In this document: in pieces, positions 17,581-26,272 of the stretch
Numbering within the stretch: position 1 is the stretch's first letter
Layout: each line of letters opens with the position of its first letter
DNA from: Alteromonas oceanisediminis
Lineage (GTDB): Bacteria; Pseudomonadota; Gammaproteobacteria; Enterobacterales; Alteromonadaceae
Length of the DNA: 64,000 bases
Reading direction: 5' to 3'
NCBI RefSeq assembly: GCF_018474025.1
Contig: NZ_JAHCTA010000001.1
Coordinates: 248,001 to 312,000 of the forward strand
Notes under the pieces: model-generated
Seen by the model: only the letters and a program-made list of their open reading frames with translations
Told to the model about the DNA's origin: nothing
Databases searched by the model: none
Made by a program: the position numbers and the translations under genes

Positions 17581-18959
17581 AGCGAATTGGACTCAACCCT
17601 GTTGGCTGGATAAGCCAACTCTCGCAAGGGGAAGTCACTCTACTCACCGGTACCACTGACCGCGAGCTCTATAAGGTGTTTCGAGACTGTTGTTTAGCCG
17701 TACTGAACAGCGGCGTCGATCTCGATGATGCTGCTGCCTTGTTTGCTCCTTACGAGTCGTTCCGTGTTGAACTGGTGCGCCGCGAGCGCGGTGTCAAAAT
17801 GGAGCTTATCGATCCACCGGAAGTGGCATTTGTGGATGGCACGCTGATTAGAGGTGTGCATGAACACCTGTTTTCAGTGCTTCGTGATTTACTCTACATG
17901 CACGTCAAGTATTCGGGTATCGAAGCGCACGCCGCCAGCGACAATACTACTGAGCAAGAGACGACAATCAGTATCACCGATATGGTGTTCGATATGCTGC
18001 GCCACGCGAAGGCGCTGGATGGTAATGACGAATTGAATACGATTGTGTGTTGGGGCGGTCACTCAATTGGATTGGAAGAATACAAATACACGAAGGAAGT
18101 AGGCTATCAGCTTGGTCTACGCCAAATGAATATCTGCACTGGGTGTGGCCCAGGCGCAATGAAGGGCCCCATGAAGGGTGCCGCTATTGGTCACGCTAAA
18201 CAGCGCTATAAAAAGGGAAGGTATATTGGCATCTCTGAACCCAGTATTATCGCCGCAGAACCGCCTAATGCAATAGTGAATGAGCTGATCATCATGCCTG
18301 ATATAGAAAAGCGTCTCGAGGCGTTTGTACGTGCAGCGCATGGCATTGTGATCTTCCCGGGTGGTGTAGGTACCGCAGAAGAGTTGCTTTACCTATTGGG
18401 TATATTGATGGATGAGCGCAATTCACAACACCCATTCCCATTAATTTTAACCGGGCCCGAGGGCACGCAGGGTTACTTTGAAGCCATCGATACCTTCGTG
18501 GGCAAAACGTTGGGACCAGCCGCACAGAGCCGATATCAAATCATTGTTAATGACCCGGTGGCGGTTGCGAGGGCGCTATGCGAATCAAAGCAAAAGGTTG
18601 AGCAGTATCGCTTAGCGATGGGCGATTCATTCAGTTTTAATTGGTCGCTGAAAATCGAGCCTGAATTTCAGCATCGATTTGAGCCAACCCATGAAGCGAT
18701 GGCTCAGTTACCTTTGCATCGGAATCAGTCTGTCGGGCAATTGGCTTCAACGCTGCGTAAGGCCTTTTCGGGGATCGTAGCGGGTAATATCAAGGCGAAA
18801 ACGGTTGCCGAAATCAAACGTAAAGGGCGCTTTAAATTGTCTGGTGACCCAGAACTAATGACGCTGATTGACGAACTACTCGCCTCTTTCGTAGCCCAGC
18901 AACGAATGAAGCTACCAGGAAGCCGCTACGAACCTTGTTACACGATTGCGGTGGAATAA
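17577..18959 (+). CDS. ppnN: Nucleotide 5'-monophosphate nucleosidase PpnN
   Basis: Hydrolyses purine and pyrimidine nucleoside monophosphates to base and ribose-5-phosphate; in E. coli it is activated by (p)ppGpp. The 460 residues carry VCWGGHSIGLEEYKYTKEVG, CTGCGPGAMKGPMKGAAIGH and the LOG-family loop FPGGVGTAEELLYLLG near 260-275. N- and C-terminal extensions are those of the YgdH/PpnN type rather than the short LOG enzymes. The ATGA overlap with the diguanylate cyclase gene couples the two. A queF-ppnN neighbourhood is also seen in enterobacteria. Confidence 0.93.
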   Translation: MKRIGLNPVGWISQLSQGEVTLLTGTTDRELYKVFRDCCLAVLNSGVDLDDAAALFAPYESFRVELVRRERGVKMELIDPPEVAFVDGTLIRGVHEHLFSVLRDLLYMHVKYSGIEAHAASDNTTEQETTISITDMVFDMLRHAKALDGNDELNTIVCWGGHSIGLEEYKYTKEVGYQLGLRQMNICTGCGPGAMKGPMKGAAIGHAKQRYKKGRYIGISEPSIIAAEPPNAIVNELIIMPDIEKRLEAFVRAAHGIVIFPGGVGTAEELLYLLGILMDERNSQHPFPLILTGPEGTQGYFEAIDTFVGKTLGPAAQSRYQIIVNDPVAVARALCESKQKVEQYRLAMGDSFSFNWSLKIEPEFQHRFEPTHEAMAQLPLHRNQSVGQLASTLRKAFSGIVAGNIKAKTVAEIKRKGRFKLSGDPELMTLIDELLASFVAQQRMKLPGSRYEPCYTIAVE

Positions 18960-19043
18960 CGTTATGTTACAACTTTGTCGTTTAAATTTGGCGGCAAAGA
19001 TTTTATGCTTACAAGGGTGTTAGGTGGGAGAGATTAGTCGCAC

Positions 19044-19418
19044 ATGAACGGCAAAGTGTTGAAAATGATTGTTGGCGGGTTTGCGCTTTACGGCCTCTTT
19101 GTGTACGCAATCGTATCGTTTTTCCCTGACAAACCAGAAGATATGGATTGGCGTGACAGAGAAGCGTACAACAAGGTGCAGATCGGTAAGTTAAAACTGG
19201 GTGTATCTAAAGATGAAATTTTAGCCTTGCTTGGTTCGCCTGATATCACCGAAGCCAAAACCGTGGGAGAAGGTAGTCTTCAAGTCATGTTTTATCGAAC
19301 TCAGCACATGAAATCGGATGGCATCACTACACAGAATGAATGTACTCCGCTGTTGTTCGAAGACGATATTCTTGTTGCGTGGGGTGATGGCGTTTACCTT
19401 AATTTCCTTGAGGGATGA
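19044..19418 (+). CDS. DUF3192 family protein with N-terminal membrane helix
   Basis: Function unknown. In 124 residues a single N-terminal hydrophobic segment (MIVGGFALYGLFVYAIVSFF) is followed by KLKLGVSKDEILALLGSPD. Then comes VMFYRTQHMKSDGITTQNE, followed by CTPLLFEDDILVAWGDG, the DUF3192 core. The pattern (short lead helix, G-x-S/M-x2-E/K-I, then beta strands) resembles small SmpA/BamE-like folds, but this is inference. It is a paralogue of the lipoprotein at 13576-13959, with the anchor changed. It overlaps the next gene by four bases. Confidence 0.8.
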   Translation: MNGKVLKMIVGGFALYGLFVYAIVSFFPDKPEDMDWRDREAYNKVQIGKLKLGVSKDEILALLGSPDITEAKTVGEGSLQVMFYRTQHMKSDGITTQNECTPLLFEDDILVAWGDGVYLNFLEG

Positions 19419-21022
19419 CCGTCACACCAATAAAGGGCATTGACGCTCAGCTAAAGGCCGTGTGTCAACCCTGTGTTCTTTCTGCCTTACCCACCCTACT
19501 GCAAGATTGTCATGAACTGGTCGCCAGTTTTTTGAAAGAGCCTGCGCTGGTTTGCATGCAGCTGCGTCACCATGGCCAGAGGTCGGTTGCACTGGCACCG
19601 AGGCTAGGTTTTATCGATTCGGCATTCATGCTGGGTCAGGCGTCTTGCAGCAGTGCATCTGTGATCCAGCAGATGGTGGTGGGTATTCTTATCTACACAG
19701 ACACGAGTTTTCACAATGGTAGCCCCCGTGCGCCCTCACACGCTGTGATCAAGCAATGGCTAACGGTATTAAATACGCCACAAATGGGGGTAGCCTATCA
19801 ATCGCTCCTGCACCTGTGCCGCTTACGTAAGACCCCGGCGCTAGCGCGTCAGCAAACTCAATCACATCTCGTTAAGTTGTTATTGAATGTCGCATGGCTA
19901 AACGTTGAGAAAAAACGCTCATATCAATCCATTCTTGCCGATCGAGCCACGTCTGCTCCCCAACATTCCGCGTTGTTTAACGCAATGGTCGGCGTGGAAG
20001 CCCCAACTTGGGTGGGTCGCATTGCTAAGTATGAGGCGTCTTATTGTTTTGTTTTAGGACATCGGCGAGGGAAACTATTGTTAGTTACCCTACCTGACGA
20101 AAGTGTTGTTGAGATTGCCGCTAACGAATTCGCAAGATTAGAACTGGTCGATAAAACGTTGGGTTTCTCGCGCTGGTACCGAGCCTTTTCTGCCGATAAA
20201 AGCCAGCACGCAGATTTACCTTCGCTAGGAGAAGTCGCACGCTACCCGATACAAACCCCACCTGCATCGTTATTGTCAGTCGTTCAGGCGATAAATCATC
20301 CGAATGCTGAACCACAGGCCATCGCCAAACTGGTTGAGACAAACCCACTGTTTGTGGAAATATTACGCGGGTCTGCTGAACAGCTCAATCGATTAAACTT
20401 GCGGGTAGATAATGTACTTCAATCTATTCTAACGCATGGTTTAGACCGGATTGGCGCCATACTGACTGAGCAAGCGCTATGGCATCGGCTCACCTTAAGT
20501 CAGTTTCCGCTGGCCCGCTCTTTCCAGCAGCTTTGTGAACTACATCGCTTTACGGCTGCCAGCCTAGCACAGCTACTTAAACACCCTTTACCTCAAAATA
20601 TCAGCTTACTGGCAACCCTTCAGTTAAGCGCTTTGTTCACCTATGCGCCCCTTAGAACCCGATGGCAATGGCGCTTGCCAATGAACACTCCTGAGTCTGC
20701 TGAAACCCTGTTGGCGACTGAACCGCCCGTTCCTTTCGCCAGCCATGCAGTAATGCTAGCGAAGGCATGGCAACAGCCGCCTGCACTGATTAAGCGTCTC
20801 ACACAACTCAGTGAAGCGTCAACGGAGCCTCACCATGATGATGTGCACATTCTAAAAGCATCACTGGCGCTGAGCCGGTATTGGTTCGAAGGTAAGGATG
20901 TTGAACTAACCGATCTCACACAGCAGCTTTCGAACAACCGCTGTATCGATCAGTTGTCGGGGGCGCACTTCCATCAATTACGCTGTGACGCTGCTAAGTT
21001 CCTCTACTGCCGCGTGTTTTAG
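19415..21022 (+). CDS. Hypothetical protein with divergent HDOD-like C-terminal half
   Basis: Not recognised as a known gene. The 535 residues have no signal peptide. From about residue 280 the order of segments SLLSVVQAINHPNAEPQAIAK, LVETNPLFVEILRGSAEQLN and VDNVLQSILTHGLDRIGAIL resembles the helices of HDOD signalling domains, which lack HD catalytic residues. The N-terminal 270 residues are unassigned. It is translationally coupled to the DUF3192 gene through an ATGA overlap and lies downstream of the diguanylate cyclase and ppnN genes, a context that would suit a signalling protein. Domain assignment is tentative. Confidence 0.55.
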   Translation: MTVTPIKGIDAQLKAVCQPCVLSALPTLLQDCHELVASFLKEPALVCMQLRHHGQRSVALAPRLGFIDSAFMLGQASCSSASVIQQMVVGILIYTDTSFHNGSPRAPSHAVIKQWLTVLNTPQMGVAYQSLLHLCRLRKTPALARQQTQSHLVKLLLNVAWLNVEKKRSYQSILADRATSAPQHSALFNAMVGVEAPTWVGRIAKYEASYCFVLGHRRGKLLLVTLPDESVVEIAANEFARLELVDKTLGFSRWYRAFSADKSQHADLPSLGEVARYPIQTPPASLLSVVQAINHPNAEPQAIAKLVETNPLFVEILRGSAEQLNRLNLRVDNVLQSILTHGLDRIGAILTEQALWHRLTLSQFPLARSFQQLCELHRFTAASLAQLLKHPLPQNISLLATLQLSALFTYAPLRTRWQWRLPMNTPESAETLLATEPPVPFASHAVMLAKAWQQPPALIKRLTQLSEASTEPHHDDVHILKASLALSRYWFEGKDVELTDLTQQLSNNRCIDQLSGAHFHQLRCDAAKFLYCRVF

Positions 21023-21153
21023 GGCTGCCAATCGCGTGCGGTCCAAATCAACTTAACGGTAACAAAATTACCCCTTTGAGACTGTTCCAACGTGCTGCAA
21101 TCAGCTAAAATAACTGATTAAGTTAAAATATACCGAATTAAAGAGGATTCACC

Positions 21154-22164
21154 ATGACGCAACAGCGTATCACGGTCATTCGTGGCGACGGCATTGGACC
21201 GGATATCATTGATGCAACAATCAAGATTTTAGAAAAAGTAGGCTGTGACTTCGCTTACGACTACGCTGATGCTGGTCTGATGGCACTGGAAAATCACGGC
21301 GAGTTGTTGCCTCAGGAAACGCTCGACTTGATCGCTAAAAATAAAGTGGCACTGAAAGGCCCACTGACAACCCCGGTTGGCGAAGGGTTCACATCCATCA
21401 ATGTCAGTTTACGCAAACAATTCAAACTGTACGCTAATTTACGCCCAGTACTGTCGTTCAAAGGTACTAAAGCACGCTACGAAGACATCGACATCATTAC
21501 TGTTAGAGAGAACACGCAAGGCATGTATTCTGGCGTAGGACAAACCGTGTCTGAAGATGGGAACGAAGCGGAAGCCATGAGTATCGTTACACGTGACGGC
21601 GCCGAAAAGATTGTCACTTTTGCGTACGAGCTGGCGCGCCGCGAAGGCCGTAAGAAGGTTACTGCAGTACATAAAGCCAATATATTGAAATCAACGTCAG
21701 GCCTGTTTCTGAAAGTTGCACGAGAAGTGGGCGAGCGTTATCCGGATATCGAATCGACCGAAATGATCGTGGATAACACCTGTATGCAATTGGTGATGAA
21801 CCCTCATCAATTCGACGTTATCGTGACAACCAATTTATTTGGCGATATTTTATCAGACTTGTGTGCGGGTCTGGTGGGTGGGCTAGGCATGGCACCCGGT
21901 GCAAATATTGGCGAGGATTGCGCTATTTTTGAGGCAGTTCACGGCTCTGCACCCGATATCGCGGGCAAAAATTTAGCAAACCCGACGTCGGTTATTCTTG
22001 CTGCGATTCAAATGCTTGAATATCTGAACATGGCCGACAAAGCCAATGCCATCCGCAGCGCATTGAAAGATGTAATTGAATCAGGTGATCGTACTACACG
22101 TGATTTAGGCGGTGAATCGGGTACAACCGAATTCACTCAAGCGGTACTTGATCGCTTGTCGTAA
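21154..22164 (+). CDS. NAD-dependent isocitrate dehydrogenase
   Basis: Oxidative decarboxylation of isocitrate in the citric acid cycle. The 336-residue protein has the short, homo-oligomeric architecture of the isocitrate/isopropylmalate dehydrogenase family: RGDGIGPDIIDATIKIL, SINVSLRKQFKLYANLRP (isocitrate binding) and TVRENTQGMYSG. The metal site is in TTNLFGDILSDLCAGLVGG. At the cofactor loop, HGSAPDIAGKNLANPTS has Asp-Ile where NADP enzymes carry Lys-Tyr, so NAD is predicted. It has a good AGAGGA ribosome binding site and its own terminator. Confidence 0.92.
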   Translation: MTQQRITVIRGDGIGPDIIDATIKILEKVGCDFAYDYADAGLMALENHGELLPQETLDLIAKNKVALKGPLTTPVGEGFTSINVSLRKQFKLYANLRPVLSFKGTKARYEDIDIITVRENTQGMYSGVGQTVSEDGNEAEAMSIVTRDGAEKIVTFAYELARREGRKKVTAVHKANILKSTSGLFLKVAREVGERYPDIESTEMIVDNTCMQLVMNPHQFDVIVTTNLFGDILSDLCAGLVGGLGMAPGANIGEDCAIFEAVHGSAPDIAGKNLANPTSVILAAIQMLEYLNMADKANAIRSALKDVIESGDRTTRDLGGESGTTEFTQAVLDRLS

Positions 22165-22202
22165 AGCCTCTGATGCTGCTGTAGCAGCGCATCGGTAAGT
22201 AA

Positions 22203-22232
22203 GCCAGTCAGGTTAGCCTGACTGGCTTTTTT
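22203..22232 (+). terminator. Terminator after isocitrate dehydrogenase
   Basis: A perfect 10-bp stem (GCCAGTCAGG, 22203-22212, with CCTGACTGGC, 22217-22226) encloses the loop TTAG and is followed by six T residues. It lies about 40 bases past the stop codon. Confidence 0.95.
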
Positions 22233-22362
22233 GTTGTTAAGCGCCCCAAAAACTGGCCAAAACCTGATCTCGACGCATCACGCAAACTCGCTACACTGAA
22301 TTGAGTCAGCGGAATTAGTCCGACTGACGCACACCTATTACATTCGCAAAAGGAGACTTCGA

Positions 22363-22677
22363 ATGAAAAAACTTATGGCAATGGGCATGATGGCGACACT
22401 GTCTTTGTGTATTTTTACTCAGTCAGTCAATGCAGCTGAAACCCCAAAGACAGTAACAGCACAAACGGTTAGCGCCGAACAAAGTAGGCTGATCAATATC
22501 AATACAGCGACTGAAAGCCAGTTATCGTCATTGAAAGGTATTGGCGCGAAAAAAGCCAAAGCCATTATCGACTTCAGAGACAGTATCGGGGGTTTCAAAT
22601 CTGTTGACGAGCTGGAACAAGTCAAAGGGATCGGCAGTAAAATGGTCACTCGATTGAGAGATCAGGTGACGCTCTAG
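22363..22677 (+). CDS. ComEA-like helix-hairpin-helix protein, exported
   Basis: Small periplasmic DNA-binding protein of the ComEA/competence type. The 104 residues begin with a signal peptide (MKKLMAMGMMATLSLCIF, cleaved near VNAA). The rest carries two helix-hairpin-helix motifs: LININTATESQLSSLKGIGAKKA in two stretches, then GFKSVDELEQVKGIGSKM. In transforming bacteria ComEA pulls DNA into the periplasm, but stand-alone copies are widespread in non-competent gammaproteobacteria, so competence is not implied. AGGAG lies upstream of the ATG. It converges on galU with a shared hairpin between them. Confidence 0.88.
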   Translation: MKKLMAMGMMATLSLCIFTQSVNAAETPKTVTAQTVSAEQSRLININTATESQLSSLKGIGAKKAKAIIDFRDSIGGFKSVDELEQVKGIGSKMVTRLRDQVTL

Positions 22678-22689
22678 AGCACGGTGCAA

Positions 22690-22720
22690 GGCGTTAGCAT
22701 ACAAGCGTTATGCTAACGCC
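22690..22720. terminator. Hairpin between convergent comEA-like and galU genes
   Basis: A perfect 12-bp stem, GGCGTTAGCATA (22690-22701) with TATGCTAACGCC (22709-22720), encloses a 7-base loop. Only TTT follows on the plus strand and no T run on the minus strand, so it is strong in stem but weak in tail. It probably limits readthrough both ways. Confidence 0.65.
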
Positions 22721-22756
22721 TTTCATCAAAACAGGTAGGGAAAGCTCATTTGAGCG

Positions 22757-23653
22757 TTACCCTTTCACCGACTCTTTTAAGTAAGCTAAAAACTCTTCTT
22801 TCATTTCAGGGTGACGAAGTGCATAAGCGACATTGGCCTTCATGTAACCCAATTTGCTTCCACAGTCATGGCTCAGTCCTTTCATATAGTAGGCATCAAC
22901 TTGCTCAAGCTTCATCAGCGCCGCAATCGCATCCGTTAACTGAACTTCACCACCTGCACCCGGTGGCGTAAATTCAAGCAGATCCCATATTTTCTCTGAC
23001 AACACGTAGCGCCCGACGACTGACAAATTCGAGGGTGCATCTTCACGATCGGGTTTCTCAACCATCTGGTGGATTTTAGCGCCCTCGCCCGGCTTGATAG
23101 TGGCACCTTCCAAATCGACGATACCAAATTTGCTCACATCTTCATCGGGTACACTTTCAACCATGACCTGACTAACCCGGCTGGTATTAAATTTGGCCAC
23201 CATATCGGCAAGATTATCTTTTCGTGCATCGCTGGCCGCGTCATCGATAATGACATCCGGCAAGACAACTGCAAAGGGCGCGTCTCCTACCAGCGGACGC
23301 GCACACATGATGGCATGCCCTAGGCCATTCGCCACCCCCTGACGCACATGCATGATCGTAACGCCCTTCGGGCAGATTGCTTGTACATCTTCGAGCAATT
23401 GGCGCTTAACACGCTTTTCCAGTGTCGCTTCGAGTTCAAACGAGGTATCGAAATGGTTTTCGATACTGTTTTTACTCGCGTGCGTTACTAAGATAATTTC
23501 TTTCAACCCCGCTTTCACACACTCACTAACCACGTATTGGATCAACGGTTTATCCACCACCGGCAACATTTCCTTAGGAATGGCTTTTGTGGCCGGCAAC
23601 ATGCGGGTTCCCAAACCCGCTACCGGAATAACTGCTTTTTTTACTTGACTCAC
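22757..23653 (-). CDS. galU: UTP-glucose-1-phosphate uridylyltransferase
   Basis: Makes UDP-glucose, the donor for glucosylation and the substrate of the adjacent Ugd. The 298 residues begin [27 protein letters not shown], split here by its glycine-rich nucleotide loop G-L-G-T-R. They continue with the sugar-nucleotide site ([10 protein letters not shown]) and [30 protein letters not shown] is the typical C-terminal substrate loop. It overlaps ugd by four bases and is the last gene of the GT2-GT4-ugd-galU run on the minus strand. Confidence 0.96.
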   Translation of the reverse strand: MSQVKKAVIPVAGLGTRMLPATKAIPKEMLPVVDKPLIQYVVSECVKAGLKEIILVTHASKNSIENHFDTSFELEATLEKRVKRQLLEDVQAICPKGVTIMHVRQGVANGLGHAIMCARPLVGDAPFAVVLPDVIIDDAASDARKDNLADMVAKFNTSRVSQVMVESVPDEDVSKFGIVDLEGATIKPGEGAKIHQMVEKPDREDAPSNLSVVGRYVLSEKIWDLLEFTPPGAGGEVQLTDAIAALMKLEQVDAYYMKGLSHDCGSKLGYMKANVAYALRHPEMKEEFLAYLKESVKG

Positions 23654-24996
23654 AATGCTTGCTCCTTTACTGATAATCCTCGTCCAATACCATAGTAATG
23701 CAATCCGTATTCCGAAACGATTGCTGGGTCGTATAAATTCCGCCCATCAAAAATCACAGGGGACTTCAATTTATCACGAATTGTTTCAAAATCAGGCGCA
23801 CGAAATTGCTGCCACTCAGTACATATCACTAAGGCGTCAGCGCCATTGAGTGCGCTCTCTTTAGTGCCGACCAAGAGCAAGTCATCTCGGTTAGCATAAA
23901 TTCGCTGGGTTTCTTCCATCGCCTCTGGGTCGTACGCTTGCACTGTGGCTCCTGCCTGCCAGAGTGACTCCATTAATACCCGGCTTGATGCTTCTCGCAT
24001 GTCGTCGGTATTGGGTTTAAACGCCAAGCCCCAAATGGCAATACGTTTGCCGCTAAGCTCGCCCTTGAAATAATCAGACATATAGCCGAACAGTTTTTCT
24101 TTCTGACGGTAATTGACATGTTCAACGGCATTTAAAATCTTTGCATCAAAACCGACAGCAGCCGCACTACGTGCGAGCGCCTGCACATCTTTGGGGAAAC
24201 ATGAGCCGCCGTAACCACAGCCCGGATAAATGAACTGGTAGCCAATACGCGGATCGGAGCCGATCCCCCGGCGGATATTTTCAATATCCGCACCAAAGTG
24301 TTCGGCGAGATTACTCATCTCATTCATGAAGCTGATTTTGGTCGCCAACATGCAGTTTGCAGCGTATTTGGTTAACTCAGCGCTTCGAATATCCATGGTA
24401 ATCACGCGGTCATGATTACGATTGAATGGCGCATACAATTCACGCAACTTGCGCTCAGCACTCTCACTGTCTGTACCTAAAATAATACGGTCAGGACGCA
24501 TGCAGTCACTCACCGCCGCGCCTTCCTTCAAGAATTCAGGATTGGATACCACGTCGAAAGTGACATCTTTCCCCTCTTCCGATAATTTACGACTGACCGC
24601 CGCTTTGACCCTATCTGCCGTACCGACCGGTACAGTCGATTTATTTACGATGACTTTATGCTTTTGCATGTGTGTGGCAATAGTGTCTGCTACTGCCAAC
24701 ACGTATTTTAGATCAGCCGACCCATCTTCATCTGGCGGTGTACCAACAGCAATAAAAATGATGCTGCCGTGGTCTATGCCCTCTTTGGGATCGACTGTAA
24801 ACTGCAAGCGACCGGCTTCATAATTACTGGTTACTAGCGGTGTCAATCCCGGCTCATAAATCGGAATATGCCCTTGCTTCAGTTTGTCGACTTTACTGGA
24901 GTCGACATCAACGCAGACCACGTCGTGCCCCACTTCTGCCAGCACAGCGGCCTGTACTAATCCGACGTACCCTATCCCGAAAACGGTAACTTTCAT
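23650..24996 (-). CDS. ugd: UDP-glucose 6-dehydrogenase
   Basis: Oxidises UDP-glucose twice to UDP-glucuronate with NAD, supplying an acidic sugar for surface polysaccharides. The 448 residues show the Rossmann start [19 protein letters not shown]. The catalytic Cys is at about residue 266 in YGGSCFPKD, and the C-terminal UDP-binding domain has [22 protein letters not shown] ribosome binding site precedes the ATG. With galU downstream it forms a UDP-glucuronate module, which suggests that the polysaccharide made here contains uronic acid. Confidence 0.96.
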   Translation of the reverse strand: MKVTVFGIGYVGLVQAAVLAEVGHDVVCVDVDSSKVDKLKQGHIPIYEPGLTPLVTSNYEAGRLQFTVDPKEGIDHGSIIFIAVGTPPDEDGSADLKYVLAVADTIATHMQKHKVIVNKSTVPVGTADRVKAAVSRKLSEEGKDVTFDVVSNPEFLKEGAAVSDCMRPDRIILGTDSESAERKLRELYAPFNRNHDRVITMDIRSAELTKYAANCMLATKISFMNEMSNLAEHFGADIENIRRGIGSDPRIGYQFIYPGCGYGGSCFPKDVQALARSAAAVGFDAKILNAVEHVNYRQKEKLFGYMSDYFKGELSGKRIAIWGLAFKPNTDDMREASSRVLMESLWQAGATVQAYDPEAMEETQRIYANRDDLLLVGTKESALNGADALVICTEWQQFRAPDFETIRDKLKSPVIFDGRNLYDPAIVSEYGLHYYGIGRGLSVKEQAL

Positions 24997-25039
24997 AGTT
25001 TCTCCAAACTTTCGCCAGAGTCGTATGAATTATAAGACT

Positions 25040-26272
25040 CTAGGCCGTTAAACTTCTTAAAAATGCTAAATGCGCGGATTCGGCACACGTATAATGACTT
25101 AGCTCACCATGCCAATAATCAAAGACCTCTGGTTCTGTAGCTTGCACGATTCTTTCGGCAAGAGAAGACGCACTGCGGGCCTCAAATGTTAAACCGGCTT
25201 TGCCTTCAATTTTTTCTTTCATTCCCCCGATATTGGCACCAATTAGCGGCCTCCCAAATCGGATAGCCTCTTGAATAACAACCGGTGAGTTTTCCCACCA
25301 AATAGAAGGAATGATAACCCAGTCACACTCTGCCATTCGACTAGGTAATTGTTCTGATTCGTATTGGCCGCGCAAATGAACTATTCCTGACAATTGGTCT
25401 AACAATAACGTTACTTTATCTTTAAACTCACTTTCCTGAAGATCGAGATTAGCGCCATGCACATCTAAGCGGATTTCTCTTTTTATATGGTCCGGCAGTA
25501 AAAGTATCGCTTTAAGTAATAAATCAAGCCCTTTGTAAGGGTTTATTTGGCCAAAAAATGCAAATCTGATACGTTTCTCACCACCGTGTAGTGTCCGTGG
25601 CGGTATTGGTTCGATCTTAGGCAAAACATTTTCTATTACCTTCATTTTGCTTTCAGAAATCCCCCATTCAACGTAACGATCCGCTAAGAACTGGCTTGGT
25701 GATACAAACGCATCAACGTAGCAAAATTGGTCCAGTAGGAATTGTTTCCGTAGAAAAAAATCCCCTGGCGAATGTTGAGGAAAGCACTTGTGACAATCTG
25801 CATAAATCGCCTTATTACAGAGTTTCAAAGTATCTTTCTTAACCATTTGACCATTATGCATACACATCGCCATAAACTCGTGTAGTGTAAACACTAAATT
25901 TGCCTGCGGTACCGCCCGTTTGATCGCTGAAAATATTTCAATCCCCATGTGGGCAAAGTGGTGGACATGCACAATATCGGGCTTAAAATCCGCTAAGAGT
26001 GAATTCAAATCACCGAAAAGCTGTTTCGTGCTATTGGTTGTTAAATTAAACCAATCATGAATGCCCGTATGAAATAATATTTCCTCACCTCTTTGAGAAA
26101 ATGCTGATCCGCCATGGCTCTTCGTATCAGCACGAGCGATGTACAAACATTCAATGCCCTCAGACTTAAGAAACTGATATAAATTCCAAGATGCAATTTC
26201 AGCACCACCTTTGCTTAATTCAGGATGTCCGTGAGAGATAAATACCACTTTATTCATTACTATCTGCTCCAA
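25040..26272 (-). CDS. Family 4 glycosyltransferase
   Basis: GT-B fold, retaining glycosyltransferase for surface polysaccharide; donor and acceptor unknown. Of 410 residues, the N-terminal domain shows GHPELSKGGAEIASWNLYQFL, the acceptor-side glycine loop, and PDIVHVHHFAHMG. The C-terminal domain has FFGQINPYKGLDLLLKA and the nucleotide-sugar E-x7-E motif in WENSPVVIQEAIRFGRPLIG. An alternative start, the Met at residue 6 (26257), fits most relatives better. The start overlaps the end of the GT2 gene upstream, so these are coupled, and ugd follows after 43 bases. Confidence 0.88.
   Translation of the reverse strand: MEQIVMNKVVFISHGHPELSKGGAEIASWNLYQFLKSEGIECLYIARADTKSHGGSAFSQRGEEILFHTGIHDWFNLTTNSTKQLFGDLNSLLADFKPDIVHVHHFAHMGIEIFSAIKRAVPQANLVFTLHEFMAMCMHNGQMVKKDTLKLCNKAIYADCHKCFPQHSPGDFFLRKQFLLDQFCYVDAFVSPSQFLADRYVEWGISESKMKVIENVLPKIEPIPPRTLHGGEKRIRFAFFGQINPYKGLDLLLKAILLLPDHIKREIRLDVHGANLDLQESEFKDKVTLLLDQLSGIVHLRGQYESEQLPSRMAECDWVIIPSIWWENSPVVIQEAIRFGRPLIGANIGGMKEKIEGKAGLTFEARSASSLAERIVQATEPEVFDYWHGELSHYTCAESAHLAFLRSLTA

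Noticed and set aside
22363-22677. ComEA-like gene as evidence of a competence locus
   Set aside because: Only a single stand-alone helix-hairpin-helix protein is present; no comEC, comM or pilus uptake genes are nearby.
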